Of a stretch of DNA of 64,000 nucleotides, positions 25,083 through 38,100 are shown in pieces. The position numbers and the translations under genes are program-made. This stretch comes from Stenopsyche tienmushanensis (Eukaryota > Arthropoda > Insecta > Trichoptera > Stenopsychidae), in the NCBI GenBank assembly GCA_008973525.1, contig WACJ01000120.1, forward strand, positions 620,001 to 684,000, written 5' to 3'. Position 1 is the first letter of the stretch. Each line of letters starts with the position of its first letter. The notes below the pieces were generated by a model that did not search any database, was not told where the DNA came from, and saw only the letters and a list, made by a program, of their open reading frames with translations.

Positions 25083-28072
25083 TTGATTTTTGATTGATCA
25101 TATAAATTCCATTATGTTAAGCAGGGACGTCGCTTTGGGTGAACAAAGGGACCTTCAAATATCAATTTAAGCATTTTTAATAAAACGCGTATAAATTTAA
25201 AATTGTTTCTAAAGGAAAATTAATTAACTGAAATTATTTTCAATATTCAACATTTTCATATAATTTAACGAAAAATGATGTCCACATATTTTTTTCGACT
25301 TCTTAATTCTGGTGTACCGCCACTTTTTCCTAATCTATGCCTGTTCAATACAATTTAATGTTTTATGAATATTTTCGAGGCGGAAATCGTTTATTTGAAA
25401 TGTCCCAAACATTTAATGTGAAATTGTCTTTAGTTCAACATGGTTTTACGTGAGGTTTCCAATATTTTATGACCACCGTTGATGGACTGCAAACCGCTGA
25501 TAGTTTAAGAAAACAGTATCATGATTAATTTTATGATGCATTTGTCTTGTTTTGACCATTCGTTCCTATCGAGCACCGTGGAGTGTTCCATTTTCTACTT
25601 TTTTGTTCTGCATTTATCTAAATAACTGTAGACTATGTAGTTACGTTGATGTACTGTCGCCAAACCAAGAATAAATTTGCCTAATTTATGCACCGAAGAG
25701 GCAAATTTTGTGTCTGCATCCTGAAAATATATGATTATGTCGTTGAAATTTACAGTGTTCACGTATCTATGAAATCCAGCGCATTATTTGAGATATGCAC
25801 ATTGCATGAATAAAATATTTTATGATCGTTTTCTTATATCAACATGAATATTGTTGATTTTCTTAAAATGCATTAGTATAAAATCTTGCGAGTCATTTAT
25901 ATACACTATGGGTGCGCAAGCTTTAATAAATGCGACTAAGCTTTTTATCTTGTGTAACTCTCACGCTGTTATGTAAAAAGGTCGGATCTACTTACTTTTG
26001 TATTTTAGGTTTTGTTAAATATGGTAATCTTGAGAAAAACAGTACCAATGTACTTCATATGCGATATAAAATATTCAAATTAGATTGTTGATTTTCACAT
26101 TGCTCCAATTTAAACGTAAATAAGGTAATCAAATATCGACATGAATGCTGTGCGAATAAGAAATCGGATACATACTCTATTTCAAAATTACCCCTAAACC
26201 TGCCGATATAATGAAAACAACCGGATTGTGCACGGACAATTTTGATTACACTGTTTAAATGGCGAAAGACCTGTTTTTTAACCACCCTACCTATACGAAT
26301 GTACGTGATACTGCGCTCTTATTTAGCCATAGAGCGCTAGCTCCTATCACGTAGGCTCTTTAAGAAAAGAAAAAAAAAACCGATGTCTACAAAACGAACG
26401 TGACACGCAATGGGTTTATAACTATATATATTACGTAACTATAAACGTTCTTCAAGGTTAGTGGAAGCGTGTGGTCGTTTTCTGGATGTTTCTGGATGCA
26501 ACCCCCAATGTAATGAATATGTACTAATCTATTGTAAATGCATCTATTTTGACAAAATATTGTCAGATATGATGAGGACTAATATTGTTTTCGTAATTTG
26601 TTAATGCATACTTTATGATAAAATGAGATGATATGAGGATTGCTTAAAGAAAAGCGTTTCATGCAATAAAAACAACATCTTTAATACTTTAGACAGCAAG
26701 TAAGTGAAATACGTTATTGACATATCGTTCATAATCAAAATGCATTGGACAGCAAAATGTTTTGCAAGGAGACATTGGGTCAAAAGAGGTTGATCTGGAA
26801 TGTATAATTTAACATTTCTTGACCTAATCTAAAAATAAATCGGACGCAGGATGCTAATTTTGGTAATATCAATTCACCCTCGATGCGAAACATAATTTCG
26901 TAGTCTCGACTTGTAAGCGCTAAAATAAACTCCAAGTGTCCGAAAATCGATGAATACAACATTTTAAAGTTGTTGTTTATCGACGTTACAAGACGAAAAT
27001 GTCACCGTGTGAAATTTAATAAAGTGAGAATAGAAACGGCTGTCATCGAAGGATCGTCGGTAGAATTTATTATTTTGCTCGGGGCATCTTTCATATTTCC
27101 ATCCGTTTTAAAAAATATAACTGGATTGGAAAACCTTTACTAGATAATTTGTATTTGTCGCCAGCGGATGGATATTTGCCTTGTAAATTTTTCTTCTCGT
27201 TTGCGGACTAATTCCATGAAATCTCATCCATGTGGAAAGTCAACGCTCGGAAAAAAAATTGATCCGTTTTTCATGATGGGGAAAATTTCATCGTGCTTAG
27301 GCAATTTTGCAAATTTGCCTGTAGCTGTAGGCAAACCTCTGGCGCCATGGAGGCACTAATTAATATACAAATTCACTCTCCAAACTGTCGAATAAACTCC
27401 AAACTAAAAATATATTTAAATGCTCTAAAGTTCGACTTAAATATTTCAATTGACCTGATTTAGACCGATGCATTCTATAATATAGTTATTTTTCCACTTC
27501 ATCGGTGAGTGGCGATGCTTTTTTTAATACCTAAAAAATATTATGCTAGGGTACCTTATATAAAATGAAACAATGCAATTGTTCAATATAAGATTGTGTG
27601 GTAGTCGTTTCCATAACCGTGATTAACCCTAAGAGTTCTTTTTGTTTCTTGGAGTTCTACATTTTTGTGCGTGTGTTGAATTTTGTATATATTTTTTATT
27701 TTTTTACTTCTTTTTATATAATTTTATTTCCAGCTCATTTTGCTACTACATTATGAAACGTGACACACGGCTTCATATTATGTAAATTTCTAGGAGTTTC
27801 ATGTTTTGTTCAATTCTGCCGCCGTCTTTTGTCGAATATTCGAAGCCGATAAAATGACAATTTTGAATTAAATTGCGCTCAATATTTCGGTATCGAAAAT
27901 TTCATCATTATCTTCATAAGCCTCGTTAGGTTGGGGAAGATGGCCTTCGAAGATTTTCTGCGTGAACGTATTCTCTCTCATCCATTTTATAGATCGCAAT
28001 GAAAAGCTCCAGACAAAACGTAGGAATATTTCCATTTAAAAGAAATCTCACCTCTGCGTCTATAGAATTGTC
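25083..28072. other. AT-rich stretch; one long imperfect hairpin
   Basis: Apart from the hairpin at 26303-26352 no feature was recognised. A short frame at 27168-27359 has no splice or motif support. Confidence 0.4.
26303..26352. repeat. 50-nt two-part hairpin
   Basis: ACGTGATA (26303-26310) pairs with TATCACGT (26345-26352). Inside it GCGCTCT (26313-26319) pairs with AGAGCGC (26331-26337), with a small internal loop (2 and 7 nt) and an 11-nt terminal loop. Fifteen paired bases in total. Possibly a small transposon remnant or an RNA hairpin; rather short for a microRNA precursor. Confidence 0.6.
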
Positions 28073-28760
28073 TTAACCTTTGAGGTGGCGACCCAAAATG
28101 GTCGCCATTGCTTTCAAAAATAAATTACAATGAATATCGAGCTGTCAAGATAAAAATATAATAATTAAAAATCTACAGAAAGTAAATCTTGAGTTCGATA
28201 GTTACATTTCAGAAGATGTGCTTTGACAATCCATTTACCATTGACGTTGAAGACTTGCCTGATTTTTTTAAGACATTGTTGTTAGTTTTTTAAGACATTG
28301 TTTTTAAGACATAGAAAATAATGGTGAAAAATTCATTCAAAATCTGCTCTTTAACGTCTACGTACAGTTCTGATGTATGCCGCTGAATCTTATTATTAGA
28401 GTTATTCGTTGTATATTTACTTTACTGAAATCCCCAAGAATTAATTTCACTATCTTCAACACGCAGGGTTTGATGAGCTTTTCTCCTACTGTGTGAGTTT
28501 TTTTCGCTTGGGTATTTCCAATACGACTTCATATGATGCTCTGGTCGCTTGCTGAAGGCTTTCTGTTTGATCAAGTCTCTGACGTTTGCAAATAGTTTAA
28601 TGCCGACGACAGAACTCCATTGCCGGGGAAATAATCTAGATTACACTTATTTAAATTCAAAAATATATATGAATAATTCAAACTCAAAATTGTATTGATT
28701 ATAATGACAAAAATTATAGTGATTTTTTTTAGTTGACTATAAGTTGGCGACCCATAGGTT
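28073..28760. mobile_element. Possible piggyBac-style element
   Basis: The left end is TTAACCTTTGAGGTGG followed by a perfect 7-bp hairpin (GGCGACC-CAAAAT-GGTCGCC, 28087-28106), a layout common in insect piggyBac MITEs. At about 28745 a related string GGCGACCCATAGGTTATT may be the decayed opposite end. The ends match only partly. Near 28260-28312 are short direct repeats of TTTTTTAAGACATTGTT. Confidence 0.3.
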
Positions 28761-28882
28761 ATTGAAGCTACACACAGTCATAGAACAGAGAACAAATATT
28801 TTGAAATGATTCAAGAAGATCGTCCTTTAGTTAGATATTTAATTAGATGGAGATGCATGTCACATAAAATAGTTCATTTTGC

Positions 28883-29067
28883 AGGGACGCTTTCAATCCG
28901 AAGCGCTCGGATTCCATGAAGACATTCTGGAAAAAGGCGACTATTTATATTATGAAATGTTTCCCTGGAGACAAATCTACATCTGTTTTCCAGCATTTCA
29001 CACACTGAAGTGCGGTTTCGATTATGACTATTTCATATGCAGGTCACTATTTCGTTCGAGGGAATGA
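28883..29067 (+). other. Candidate exon, unrecognised protein
   Basis: After an acceptor-like TTCATTTTGCAG (AG at 28881-28882) one frame stays open for 61 codons to TGA. The translation is aromatic and acidic (EALGFHEDILEKGDYLYYEM, then FPWRQIYICF) and looks protein-like, with GC-richer third positions than the surroundings. No partner exon with a compatible donor was found. Could be a terminal exon, a decayed gene piece or chance. Confidence 0.25.
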
Positions 29068-29069
29068 GA

Positions 29070-32000
29070 ACCCCAAAGTTGAATTTTGTTGAAATATCGA
29101 TGCTAAAATATGCATCACACAAGTCAAATCGAATCAAATATTGCCACCCGACAAATACGTGATGATTTATCTATGCTAGAATTGTCTTCTATTCATAAAT
29201 GAAAACCTTGTTAATTTACAACACATTGTTCATATTGAGATACAAAGGCAAGTGCTCCGTATTTACGTGACGAAGTTTGTACACTAAAAATAATGCACAA
29301 ACAAGATCCAGATAAGGGCCACTGTTGGCCGACAACTTGCTTTATTTGTTTTCGAGCTGCGCCGCACTACATATATCTCTTAACGCGCGCTTTCAAATAT
29401 GTCATAAATATTTATTATACCAATATATGATTTTGCACGAGCGCGTGTTTCCGCATTCGCGAAAGCGCATATGTGCAACCAGATTTCAAATGGTCATTCT
29501 AATTTTCGCGCGTGAATAACGTGCGTTCTTCGCCTTACCGTGCCATATTTTCTATCGATTGCGTCAATTGCTTTTTAAGCCATTTGAGATTTCGTTCATC
29601 CTTCAAAAATAGTGCACTTCTGTGCTTCCATTGTTTCAACTTTCCATTCGCCTAAAATGCTCAATGCGATATGGTCAACATAGATATTTGTGAATATTTA
29701 TTTTTGTTATCATAAAACGTGACTATCGCTGAATGTATATAAAATATAAGTTTGGAGATAAGCACGCACTCAATGTAATATTTGGATTAGGGAATGTATA
29801 TAGTAAAGCATTAATATTCCTTGGAGATTCCCATTTTATTGCAATAAATAAGCTTATTAGTTTTATTAAAATTCTCAAAGCCGTTGCATGTACGCGTTGC
29901 ATTTGAATTTTTATCTTGTATGTGCATAAGTGTTTGCAATGCACAAACGCATCTCGCGCTAATTTTTCTCTTTGAATTGAGCAAAAATAGAGTTTGTTTG
30001 TCGGGAAATATCGTCTGCAAATAGCAGCCGTAGCGAGATTATTATAATTTTATAACATTGTAAATCGGAAAGCCCATATTAATAACACTGTTTTGCTTTA
30101 AATATTAATATTATTAAACGCGTAGCGTTGTATTAAATTTTGCAAACGCGCTATAGAAAAAAAATAATACAAAATTACTTAGCAATCTGTCTTTTCGCTC
30201 AAATGATGATTTTTAATCGATGCACCGTGTGGTATATTTTCGATGCGAATTCTATGAATATTTTAATTTTAATTACTCTACGCTACTTTGATCTTTCACG
30301 AATGTTATTAATTTTATCGTTCAATATGCTACATTTACGTCAAATCCGTAAGGAAGTATTTACCCTTTATTATCACCCCATCTAAATTACCCTTTATTCG
30401 AACAATCAATATTCACACTTTATATTGGCCATAACTCGAATTAGTCTTGAATTTGGAAATTGAAGTGTATCGTAGATGCAAAAAATATACTGGAACAACA
30501 CCAGCAGTTTGCGAAAAAAAGACGGGGTTGCCGTGACAAACTATCAGTTTTGGGATCCGACCGACCGTCTTGGCCGCGGGAAGATCTTTATCTTGGCTTC
30601 TATGCGAACCTCTCCTACGAACCGACTGTATCACCACATTTGAAAGCACAATAGAGGCGCGGCGCAGTTTGGGGTCACCTCATCTCATACGTAACAAAAA
30701 GATCAATGTTGCCATATTCTTAATAACGTTGTGTGTCATAGCATTATTTTTGTGCCTATTTGCTTTTTTTTATATTTAAACGCAAGTCAAGCTTCTTTCG
30801 AACTGTTTTAAAAAAATGTTTGTTAATTCTTTATTTAATTGGCTCAAAATGACCTCCAACATCGCCGAACAAGAGTTACGCTTCAATGTTGATAAACAAA
30901 ATTGTCTATTATATAAGTACTATATTTATCACAGATTACTCTAAATTGCTAACAATCGAATCGTTTCCTTTTGAAATGCGCTGATTATTAATAAATACGG
31001 ACACATCAAAAGCGTAAGACGCTTTAAATATAATGTAATGCTACTCATTTACACGGTAGATTCAGTGAATACATTTCATACTATAGCAATAGTCGAAATA
31101 AAGGCATATGTTGCTCAAAAGGTGCACTTGTAGCTTTACCTGAAATTTCTGTATCAAAGAGGATATACTGCAATAAGAGCTCTTCAAAGCAAATGTATGA
31201 TTCTATTCTGGAAAATATTGCATTTTCAGGAGATAATATTGAAACTTGAAATGTAGAAAATTGCAAAGCAAGATGTTCGTCTGCTTCCTCGTTATTTGCG
31301 CGGATAATATAAAAAAATGTATGTGAATTCTGCATGAACCGCCAGACAAATTTTGAACAGTTTACCTCCGTTACTGACGCCAAACCTCACACTATCTTGT
31401 TTAAGCGTCGGCTTATCAAATTAGGTACAATATATTCAGTTTGGAGCAAAAAAAATATATTTATAATACAATTCGATGTTAATTATGTGATTTTATTATA
31501 TTTGACTGTTAGTTTCAACATGATGGTTTTTTCTCAGGCAGTTTTTATGAATTTCAAATAAGATTTTGATATTTGTTTAAATGTAAGAATCAAGCGAATA
31601 CTCTAAAAATACCGTCTTATTGTCTGACTATTAATTTGTCATCTGGAATATGGAAAATAATTGGTTCAGAGAAATTGAATCGGTGCAGGTAAAGAGCATC
31701 AAACAATAGTCTGCGTCGAGTTGTGGCGCAGTGAACATCTTGAAAATTATGTCCAGTAATTCAATATTATTTTGATAGTACGTATACTTTTTAAGTTTTA
31801 TTCGTTTTTTCGTTCTACACCTTTTTAATAATCTACAACAGGCGAACTAAAACATAAAAGGCTATCGTTTATTTACGAATAGGTTTTACACCAATCCAAC
31901 CCTTACTGGAGAAGTCTTGAAAAGGAAATGTTTTCTCACTGGCACGATAATGACCTATAGAAAGGGTTTACCTAATCATATAAAAAAAACTAAGATTAGC

Positions 32001-32298
32001 TCTTGGACGAAAGATAGCATACAGAAAACAAGATACTTTAGTATTAGCTTGGCGAGACAAAATAATAGTCACAATTGTAGTGAGTAATGATAATAAAACA
32101 AAGATTAAGGTCATATTCCAGTTTTTAGACCGCCAAAATATATTTAAAGCTGCAAACATTTTGGTTGCAGACTTTCGACATTCCAACAGGATCTACCACC
32201 GTTGCATAACGCCTCCAAAAGAACTTTTTAAAATCGAAATTGAATTAAATTGAGACAAATCTGTGCAGCGTTGAAATTGCGAAGAAATTTTAAAAAAA
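29070..32298. other. AT-rich stretch; one weak open frame near 30.5 kb
   Basis: Nothing firmly supported. At 30460-30654 a 64-codon + frame without ATG includes EDLYLGFYANLSYEPTVSPH and is GC-richer than its flanks; it might be a fragment of an exon. No splice pair decides this. Confidence 0.35.
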
Positions 32299-32530
32299 TG
32301 CGCAAGACTCGTTTAGTAGAAATAAAAGTTGATTTTATGCAATCCTTTTTATCGATTGTTGAGAGAAGTTGTTAGTTGAAAAATGAAGCTGTGTGGTGAA
32401 CATAACAAAATAGATAAACTACACAAACGGTTCTCCCTCTTTTTCCCACCAACTGCCAGTTGGAGTTTCATTTTTTGTGACTTTCAAGCCAATTTTTCGC
32501 GCCTTTAAAAGTTTCACTTCGATTTTTTTT
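32299..32530 (+). repeat. R1 dispersed element, copy 5 (internal deletion)
   Basis: Opens TGCGCAAGACTCG, keeps GTTGATTTTATGCAATCC and the GAAGCTGTGTGG region, lacks the middle, then CGGTTCTCCCTC and GAGTTTCATTTTTTGTGAC, and closes AAAGTTTCACTTC. Shorter than full copies. Confidence 0.7.
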
Positions 32531-33639
32531 TAATGCCATATATTGGATTTAAATTATATGAAATTTGGCATACGCGTCGTATATTACATGACTGTTTCAT
32601 TAAAGGCAGAATATATCTCTATTTTCTTAAAGGGAAAAGCGCGCACAATGTATATCCATACACGGGGGGAGAAGAGTTTTTTGTTTCTTTTTCCTCCCTC
32701 TGTGTGAATAGGGAGAATGTGCAACAGGCAGCGTTGGCAAAGGAACTCACAGAGAGAATGTGCATTTTCACATTAAAACGCATCGAATATTCAGTTGCTC
32801 AAAAAATAATTTTAACGTCGAAAAATGCTTCATGCCAACAACGCTATGCAGACTAATTTTCGGCGAATTTTTTTCATAAACTCCAATTATTTACTCGTCA
32901 ATTACATCCCATCCGACTGTAAATATAATACTCGCTGTATTCGGGAGTTGAAAAATACGCTCTATTTTTATTTGCATTGTTTTCATTTTCTGTATTGTTT
33001 CGTATGCATTTAATTGGAATTTCATTCGTTGCGTCAAAGGCAAACGCATATAAATGATTAGTTTGTGCATGTCTTTTCCGATATGATATTCCCATCATAC
33101 TCGATTGAAAAAAAATCACTAGTAAGCGAATATGTTCTGGATTTAATAATACAGCCTCGATTGATGAAAAATTTGTTCATGGACGCGATCGCATCTCGAT
33201 TTTATTTATTTTAAAAAATATGACAATGCAAAATTAAATTAATAGATGAATAAATTTATGCATTCAATAACAGTGTAGGCGACCTCATTTTCATAACATA
33301 ATCGTAAATGTCAATTTTATAATGGCTCTTTCACAATGTGCCTGGGTTTGAAGCGAAAAAATAATAGCATGTCCGGAGAATATTGCGAATGACATAGTAT
33401 CTTCCTCGATGGAGTGCAGCAGCTTTTTTTTTCGTTCGGTGAGGGTTGTCCGTTTCCTTTTTATAATGCTTGCATACTATCTATTAGTTTTTCTTATCGC
33501 AATATCGTTAGTTCTTGCAGTCTCCTTGGACAGTTGTATAATGGATCTTTTTAAACGTAAGACATGATTGAAGATGGAATTATTAGTATTTTTCACTCAC
33601 AAAACTATTTCCATTTGTAACGTGAAATTGAATTTTATT

Positions 33640-33950
33640 CAATGACTATCTTTTAACTCTTTAGATGCTAAGCGACGATATATCATCGATCGTAAAACTA
33701 TCGACGATTGCAAACAACGAGCGCTATTGATCCATGGATTACTTGAAAATGTTCGAATATTAATATGTTTAATCTTGTATTGCATTCGTATACAAGGCGT
33801 GTGCATTATTTGCGGATCTATTTTGCTTCCATATGTGCGTGTATTTTTTACAAAAAATTTCACGCTGTAGTCGATTTGTCGGAGTTGGTTCATGCGGCAC
33901 CCAATAAATGTCTTTTTGGACGGCGTTCGTCCAACAATGATGATATTATA
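33640..33950 (-). pseudogene. Possible mariner transposase relic
   Basis: The minus strand contains VQKDIYWVPHEPTPTNRLQR (about 33925-33865), resembling the mariner linker motif (K--WVPHELTP-N--R). It continues as EIFCKKYTHIWKQNRS, where a CS-LL-R segment would be. Nothing upstream or downstream matches a DNA-binding or catalytic block clearly, so this rests on one motif. Confidence 0.35.
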
Positions 33951-34068
33951 ACTGGAGACCATAATATTTACGCTTGTTGGATCCATTTGTTTAAGATGAT
34001 CTTTGATGACTCGAATTTGGGGCCATCAAACGTCATAAAAATCACGTATCGCGTGTTAATTTGCAAAT

Positions 34069-34191
34069 TACACTTGAACCTCGTATAACACGGTTTTTGG
34101 AACACAAACCCTAATTTCGTATGAACTTCAAACCTTGTATTACACGACGCTTTTGAGGATCCATATAACCGTGTTATACGAAGTCCAAGTA
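34069..34191. mobile_element. Small inverted-repeat element (119 bp) with CGTATAACACGG ends
   Basis: The left end CTTGAACCTCGTATAACACG and the inverted right end CTTGGACTTCGTATAACACG differ at two of 20 positions. TA flanks both sides (34069-34070, 34190-34191), as for Tc1/mariner/pogo insertions. In the middle CTTCAAACCTTGTATTACAC is a third decayed copy of the terminal sequence. No coding capacity. Confidence 0.65.
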
Positions 34192-34760
34192 TATTGCTGT
34201 ATTTATCGCTTTCTGACTTTCGAGAATTTATTTATTTTACATCGCAACTAAAACTAACTAAAAGTTTCTGGAATATTCTCATGTTGCGATATGAGAATTT
34301 ACTATGTTTTTTCATAAGTAAATGTAATGACAATAAGTGGTGCCATTGTACTTTCCACTAGGCTTTTCTACGTCCAGAAGTAAATCGTACGTCCCATTGT
34401 TACGTCTTTCTATAACGACTCTCTAATCTTAACTTTACTAACGTTTTTCGCTGAAGACTTCCAAGTGTCAGAGAGAAATCGGCGAGCTTATCGATATAAG
34501 ATAAACAACAGCAAGCAAAAGTTCTGCCACAAGTCGCATTCTTGGAGTCCATATTTATCTTGTAGTTTACAGATTTGTCTCGCTATTCCAGCTAATTGCT
34601 CTTATGCTCCGAGTATCGGACTATTTGGAACCCCAAAATTCACGCCCAGCGACGAACGTGTCTATATTTTAACCTAAATGATCTCTTTAAATATAGAAAA
34701 GAGTGTTAAATTGGCATTAAGCGACATTACGTCTATTTGAATAAACGACGACATTATAAT
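34192..34760. other. AT-rich stretch without a recognisable feature
   Basis: Nothing supported. It leads into the GC-rich region before the candidate first exon. Confidence 0.4.
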
Positions 34761-34799
34761 GTTTAGTGGTGCAAAAATACGTCGAGAGGAATAGAACGG

Positions 34800-35046
34800 G
34801 TGGCGGTGGCTGCGCATGAAAAGTGCAGGTGTATTGCATTTTCCAGGGATGCGATGCAACAAGGCGGTAAGCGTTCACCTCGACGCTGCGAGCCACTCTG
34901 GCCCTTATGCACGACGCAGTTGCGTCGATTTTGGCCGAGCGACTCTTCTAGCCATCGTTGGCCCTGCGCACTGTCGCTCGCCCGGAACCTATCCCACTCC
35001 GTCCGACAAATAAACATAAGCGCCGGTTTATAATCGAGCTCCTCTC
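34800..35046 (+). promoter_or_regulatory. GC-rich candidate promoter region
   Basis: GC content and CpG density rise abruptly here. A hairpin-forming CGACGCAGTTGCGTCG lies near 34913. The initiator-like TCAGTT (35045-35050) fits arthropod start-site usage. A TATA-like TTTATAA at 35027-35033 is only about 20 bp upstream of it, closer than a true TATA box should be. I infer a promoter because an ATG and strong donor follow within 140 bp. Confidence 0.35.
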
Positions 35047-35183
35047 AGTTCGGGTCGACGCTTGCACGGGGTAGACTTCCTCAATGGGGTCCGACTTCCT
35101 CGACCGGCCAGGATGACGGTCATTCAATCTCGGCCTCTGCCCTTCACGTACAACAATGTCCCGGACAGCCTCCTCAACCGATG
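35047..35183 (+). CDS. Candidate first exon of an unrecognised gene (coding from ATG at 35113)
   Basis: The ATG at 35113 opens 23 codons plus two bases, ending at 35183 against a strong donor, ATG|GTGAGT (intron from 35184). The start of the product is MTVIQSRPLPFTYNNVPDSL, with codon use and composition that look real. No signal peptide. I do not recognise the protein. Upstream, from the initiator-like site, a 66-nt leader contains a short ATG frame ending in TGA that overlaps the main start (35113). The rest of the gene would be reached by a long intron; no convincing phase-2 acceptor exon was found downstream, so exon 2 may lie beyond the window. An overlapping ATG at 35157 opens a different nine-codon frame and is less likely. 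Confidence 0.45.
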
Positions 35184-35189
35184 GTGAGT

Positions 35190-38100
35190 TTTTCCGACTT
35201 CATGTGCGAGCGTTGCGAGCTTTTAACGAATTCAAATTCATCCACTCATCTTTTTTGGATTGAAATACGAATTTTCCGTTCAATGAAGCGTCGCTTTTAC
35301 ACGGGTCGAACGAATTTTTGTTGTCTTTCCGAGGATCGCAATTATTTTCCGAGGGCTGCGATAATTTTTTTTGTATGAATATGTGCCCTCATTGGTGTTG
35401 CGATTTATTTCCTTTTTGTAATTATTGCATGTGAAGATTGCGATTGTCGTTGTTCGAATGTTATGTGGAAAAGAATTTGCGTGCCCGAAGCGCAAATTCT
35501 TAAATGGACACTTGTTACTCTCATTTTGAGCTATGTACTTGTCTTTCGATCGACGGCGCCTCTAAATTCTATTATTACGAAATATAATTATTTGCGATTT
35601 AAAATCAGATCACATCGCGATTGGTCATTTAATAAATTTTGAGCGATATTGAATGATGACACTTGTCCATATGGTATTTGATAGCATTTTGTGATCGTTT
35701 CTATCACTAAAATACAATATAATTTAAGCCGGCGGTTATTTTCGCACAATGTTTGTTCGGGTTTTATCGATTTTTTAATGTAAATTGGCCCATATTGCAT
35801 TATTAAAAATGCACATTGGAAAATCGCGTCATCTCGAGGCGCTCCCTCCGAATCAAATTCAGACCACTCCAGAGCCCGGGGGCGTTCGAACTTGAGCCCG
35901 GTTATTCGGTTGGAAAATTCGCTCCGGTAAATTTGTATCACTATTCATATCTTATCGTCACCTTGCTAGAAATATCGTCTGCGTCTTAAAGCCCGTTGCT
36001 ATGCAACCTCTTTTGTCCTTTTGTGGCAGAGTATTTCTTTCTGGATTATTTGTGTTTGCGTTGTATCGAAGGTCGTTATTTGTCAACGCCGACGCCTCAA
36101 TCCTGATTCGGTTCGTCTTCCTCCGACGCAAAATTTATATTTAAGCCCCGTCCGGCTCGTAATCTTTATACCCCGTTCTTTAGTTTGTATGAATGGAACG
36201 GCGCCATATTTAACCATCTGACGCGCATTTTAAACGTCTTTGTGAAACATGTTCCTTTTTCCTTGTGACTTCATTATTTCTTATCGCAAATCTCGGGACA
36301 ATGTTTCAAAGAGCACTTCAGCGAACACAAATTGATGCAAAAAAATTACCAATCCATAGATGTGACACGATAGATAAAATCTTATTAAAACGATTGAAAA
36401 TTGAAGTCGGATCGATTTTTAATCTATTTATTCACACGATAAATTTGCCGTTATTTTTTCATAAAATTGTGTATCCTATGAATGGAAAATGGAGCTGTAG
36501 CTATGAATGGAAAATTTAGATATTGGGATTTTTTACTTCTAAAATATACAGTTCATTATGCGTCATCACACTGTTTCCAGTTCTTTTCCACATTTATAAT
36601 GTACAAAAAAATGCAATTGTCTCTTGAGCGGCTATATTCGTATTGACGTATTTTTTTCCATATTTCCAAACATTCAAGTTTGTCGGCTAATTCCACATCG
36701 CTGGTTTAGCTTCGACGACGAAAAATTCGTGATGGAAGCGGAGAAAATCCTCGCTTTTGTCGTTTATTGCTTCGAAAAATACCGCACATTAAATCTTACA
36801 AACGGTTAACCTTTTCGTTTTATTGCATTGTACATATTCTTAACTGCTCGTAAATACATTTTCATTAAAACATAGCAGCTTTTAACTTCCATGTGTCAGC
36901 GCTTAGACATTGCGCTCTACCTGTTGATAACGGACCGGGTACAGAATGGATTGATAAAATCTTTGGCTTTTGACTGACAATTACGGATTGATTTGCGAAC
37001 GACGTTATTTTTGCTACATGGTCTCCGCCAGTGTCCAATCGCGGAAGGTGAACAGAATAACGGCCCCTATCGAGGAAATTAATTCGTATTCAAATGATTT
37101 TCCAGCATGCAGGCTGAAATAAATTGAAAACGCTTTAAACTTTTATTTTATTTGGGAGGCCTAAAAACACTCTACTAATTGAGTGATGTGTTATTTGACA
37201 GTGCAATTTTCTCCGTCGGGAGTAAATTGGTCTGCAGTTGGGTTTGCTTCAATTTCAGCAATGACTTTATAATTCCGCAGATAAAAATTGTCATTTTTTC
37301 ATTTCGCAATTTCGATGTATTCTTAAAAAGACATCCTTTAAATACATACATCTGAAATTATATCTTCCATCTCCTGCAGAGAAAATATCTTTTTTTTGTA
37401 CATCCAATCTACTGAATTTCATCCAATTCATATGATGTTTATTTTATTAGATATTTTTGTATCTATCATTGGAGTATAAGTAGACGGATTATGTTATCAT
37501 AATTTCGTAACGAGCTTTTGTGCCTCTCGACATGAATGATATATTATAAGTAGATTTGTATATACTTGTTTATTTGTCGACTAATTAGCCACCACCCCAT
37601 GGCGACCGCAAGCGAAGTTTATGGACTCACGGGGAGATCTCCATGTTTATTTTCGCTTTGAATGTCAAACGAATTATATTAGCTATATGGTCAATAGTAT
37701 ACAAATATTAAGATACATACTTGCGAAAATTGCCAGCGACGATATAACATTACGCAATGGCATCGTAACATTCGCTTCGTTAGAGAACTCTGTCTCAAAC
37801 TAACTTTATATTATGACTGTGCTGATGAATATGAACAAATAGCACTGTCAAATAATACATAATACGATAATACAGTCTTATTTAAGGGAGGCAATCCCTT
37901 TTAACGCCCTGCTGAACTGAAACCGAAAATAAAAACATTTTTTAATTTTTAATATGTGTAGGCTATAATTTTTTTAAAAAAAGTATAAAATTATAAGTTT
38001 AATAGGCTCAAAAAAAAATATTTACGCTATCCAAAGTATTCCTCGTGGAGGCTGTAGCTTTTATTAGATGCCCCGGTAGCAATATTGGCTTTATATTTCA

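Noticed and set aside
25122..25341. Possible hAT MITE starting CAGGGACGTCGC and ending near TATGCCTG
   Set aside because: Only the first four bases of the two ends agree and the flanks show no 8-bp duplication.
35027..35033. TTTATAA as a TATA box for the 35-kb exon
   Set aside because: It is only about 20 bp from the initiator-like site, too close for normal spacing, so it is mentioned only as a weak element.
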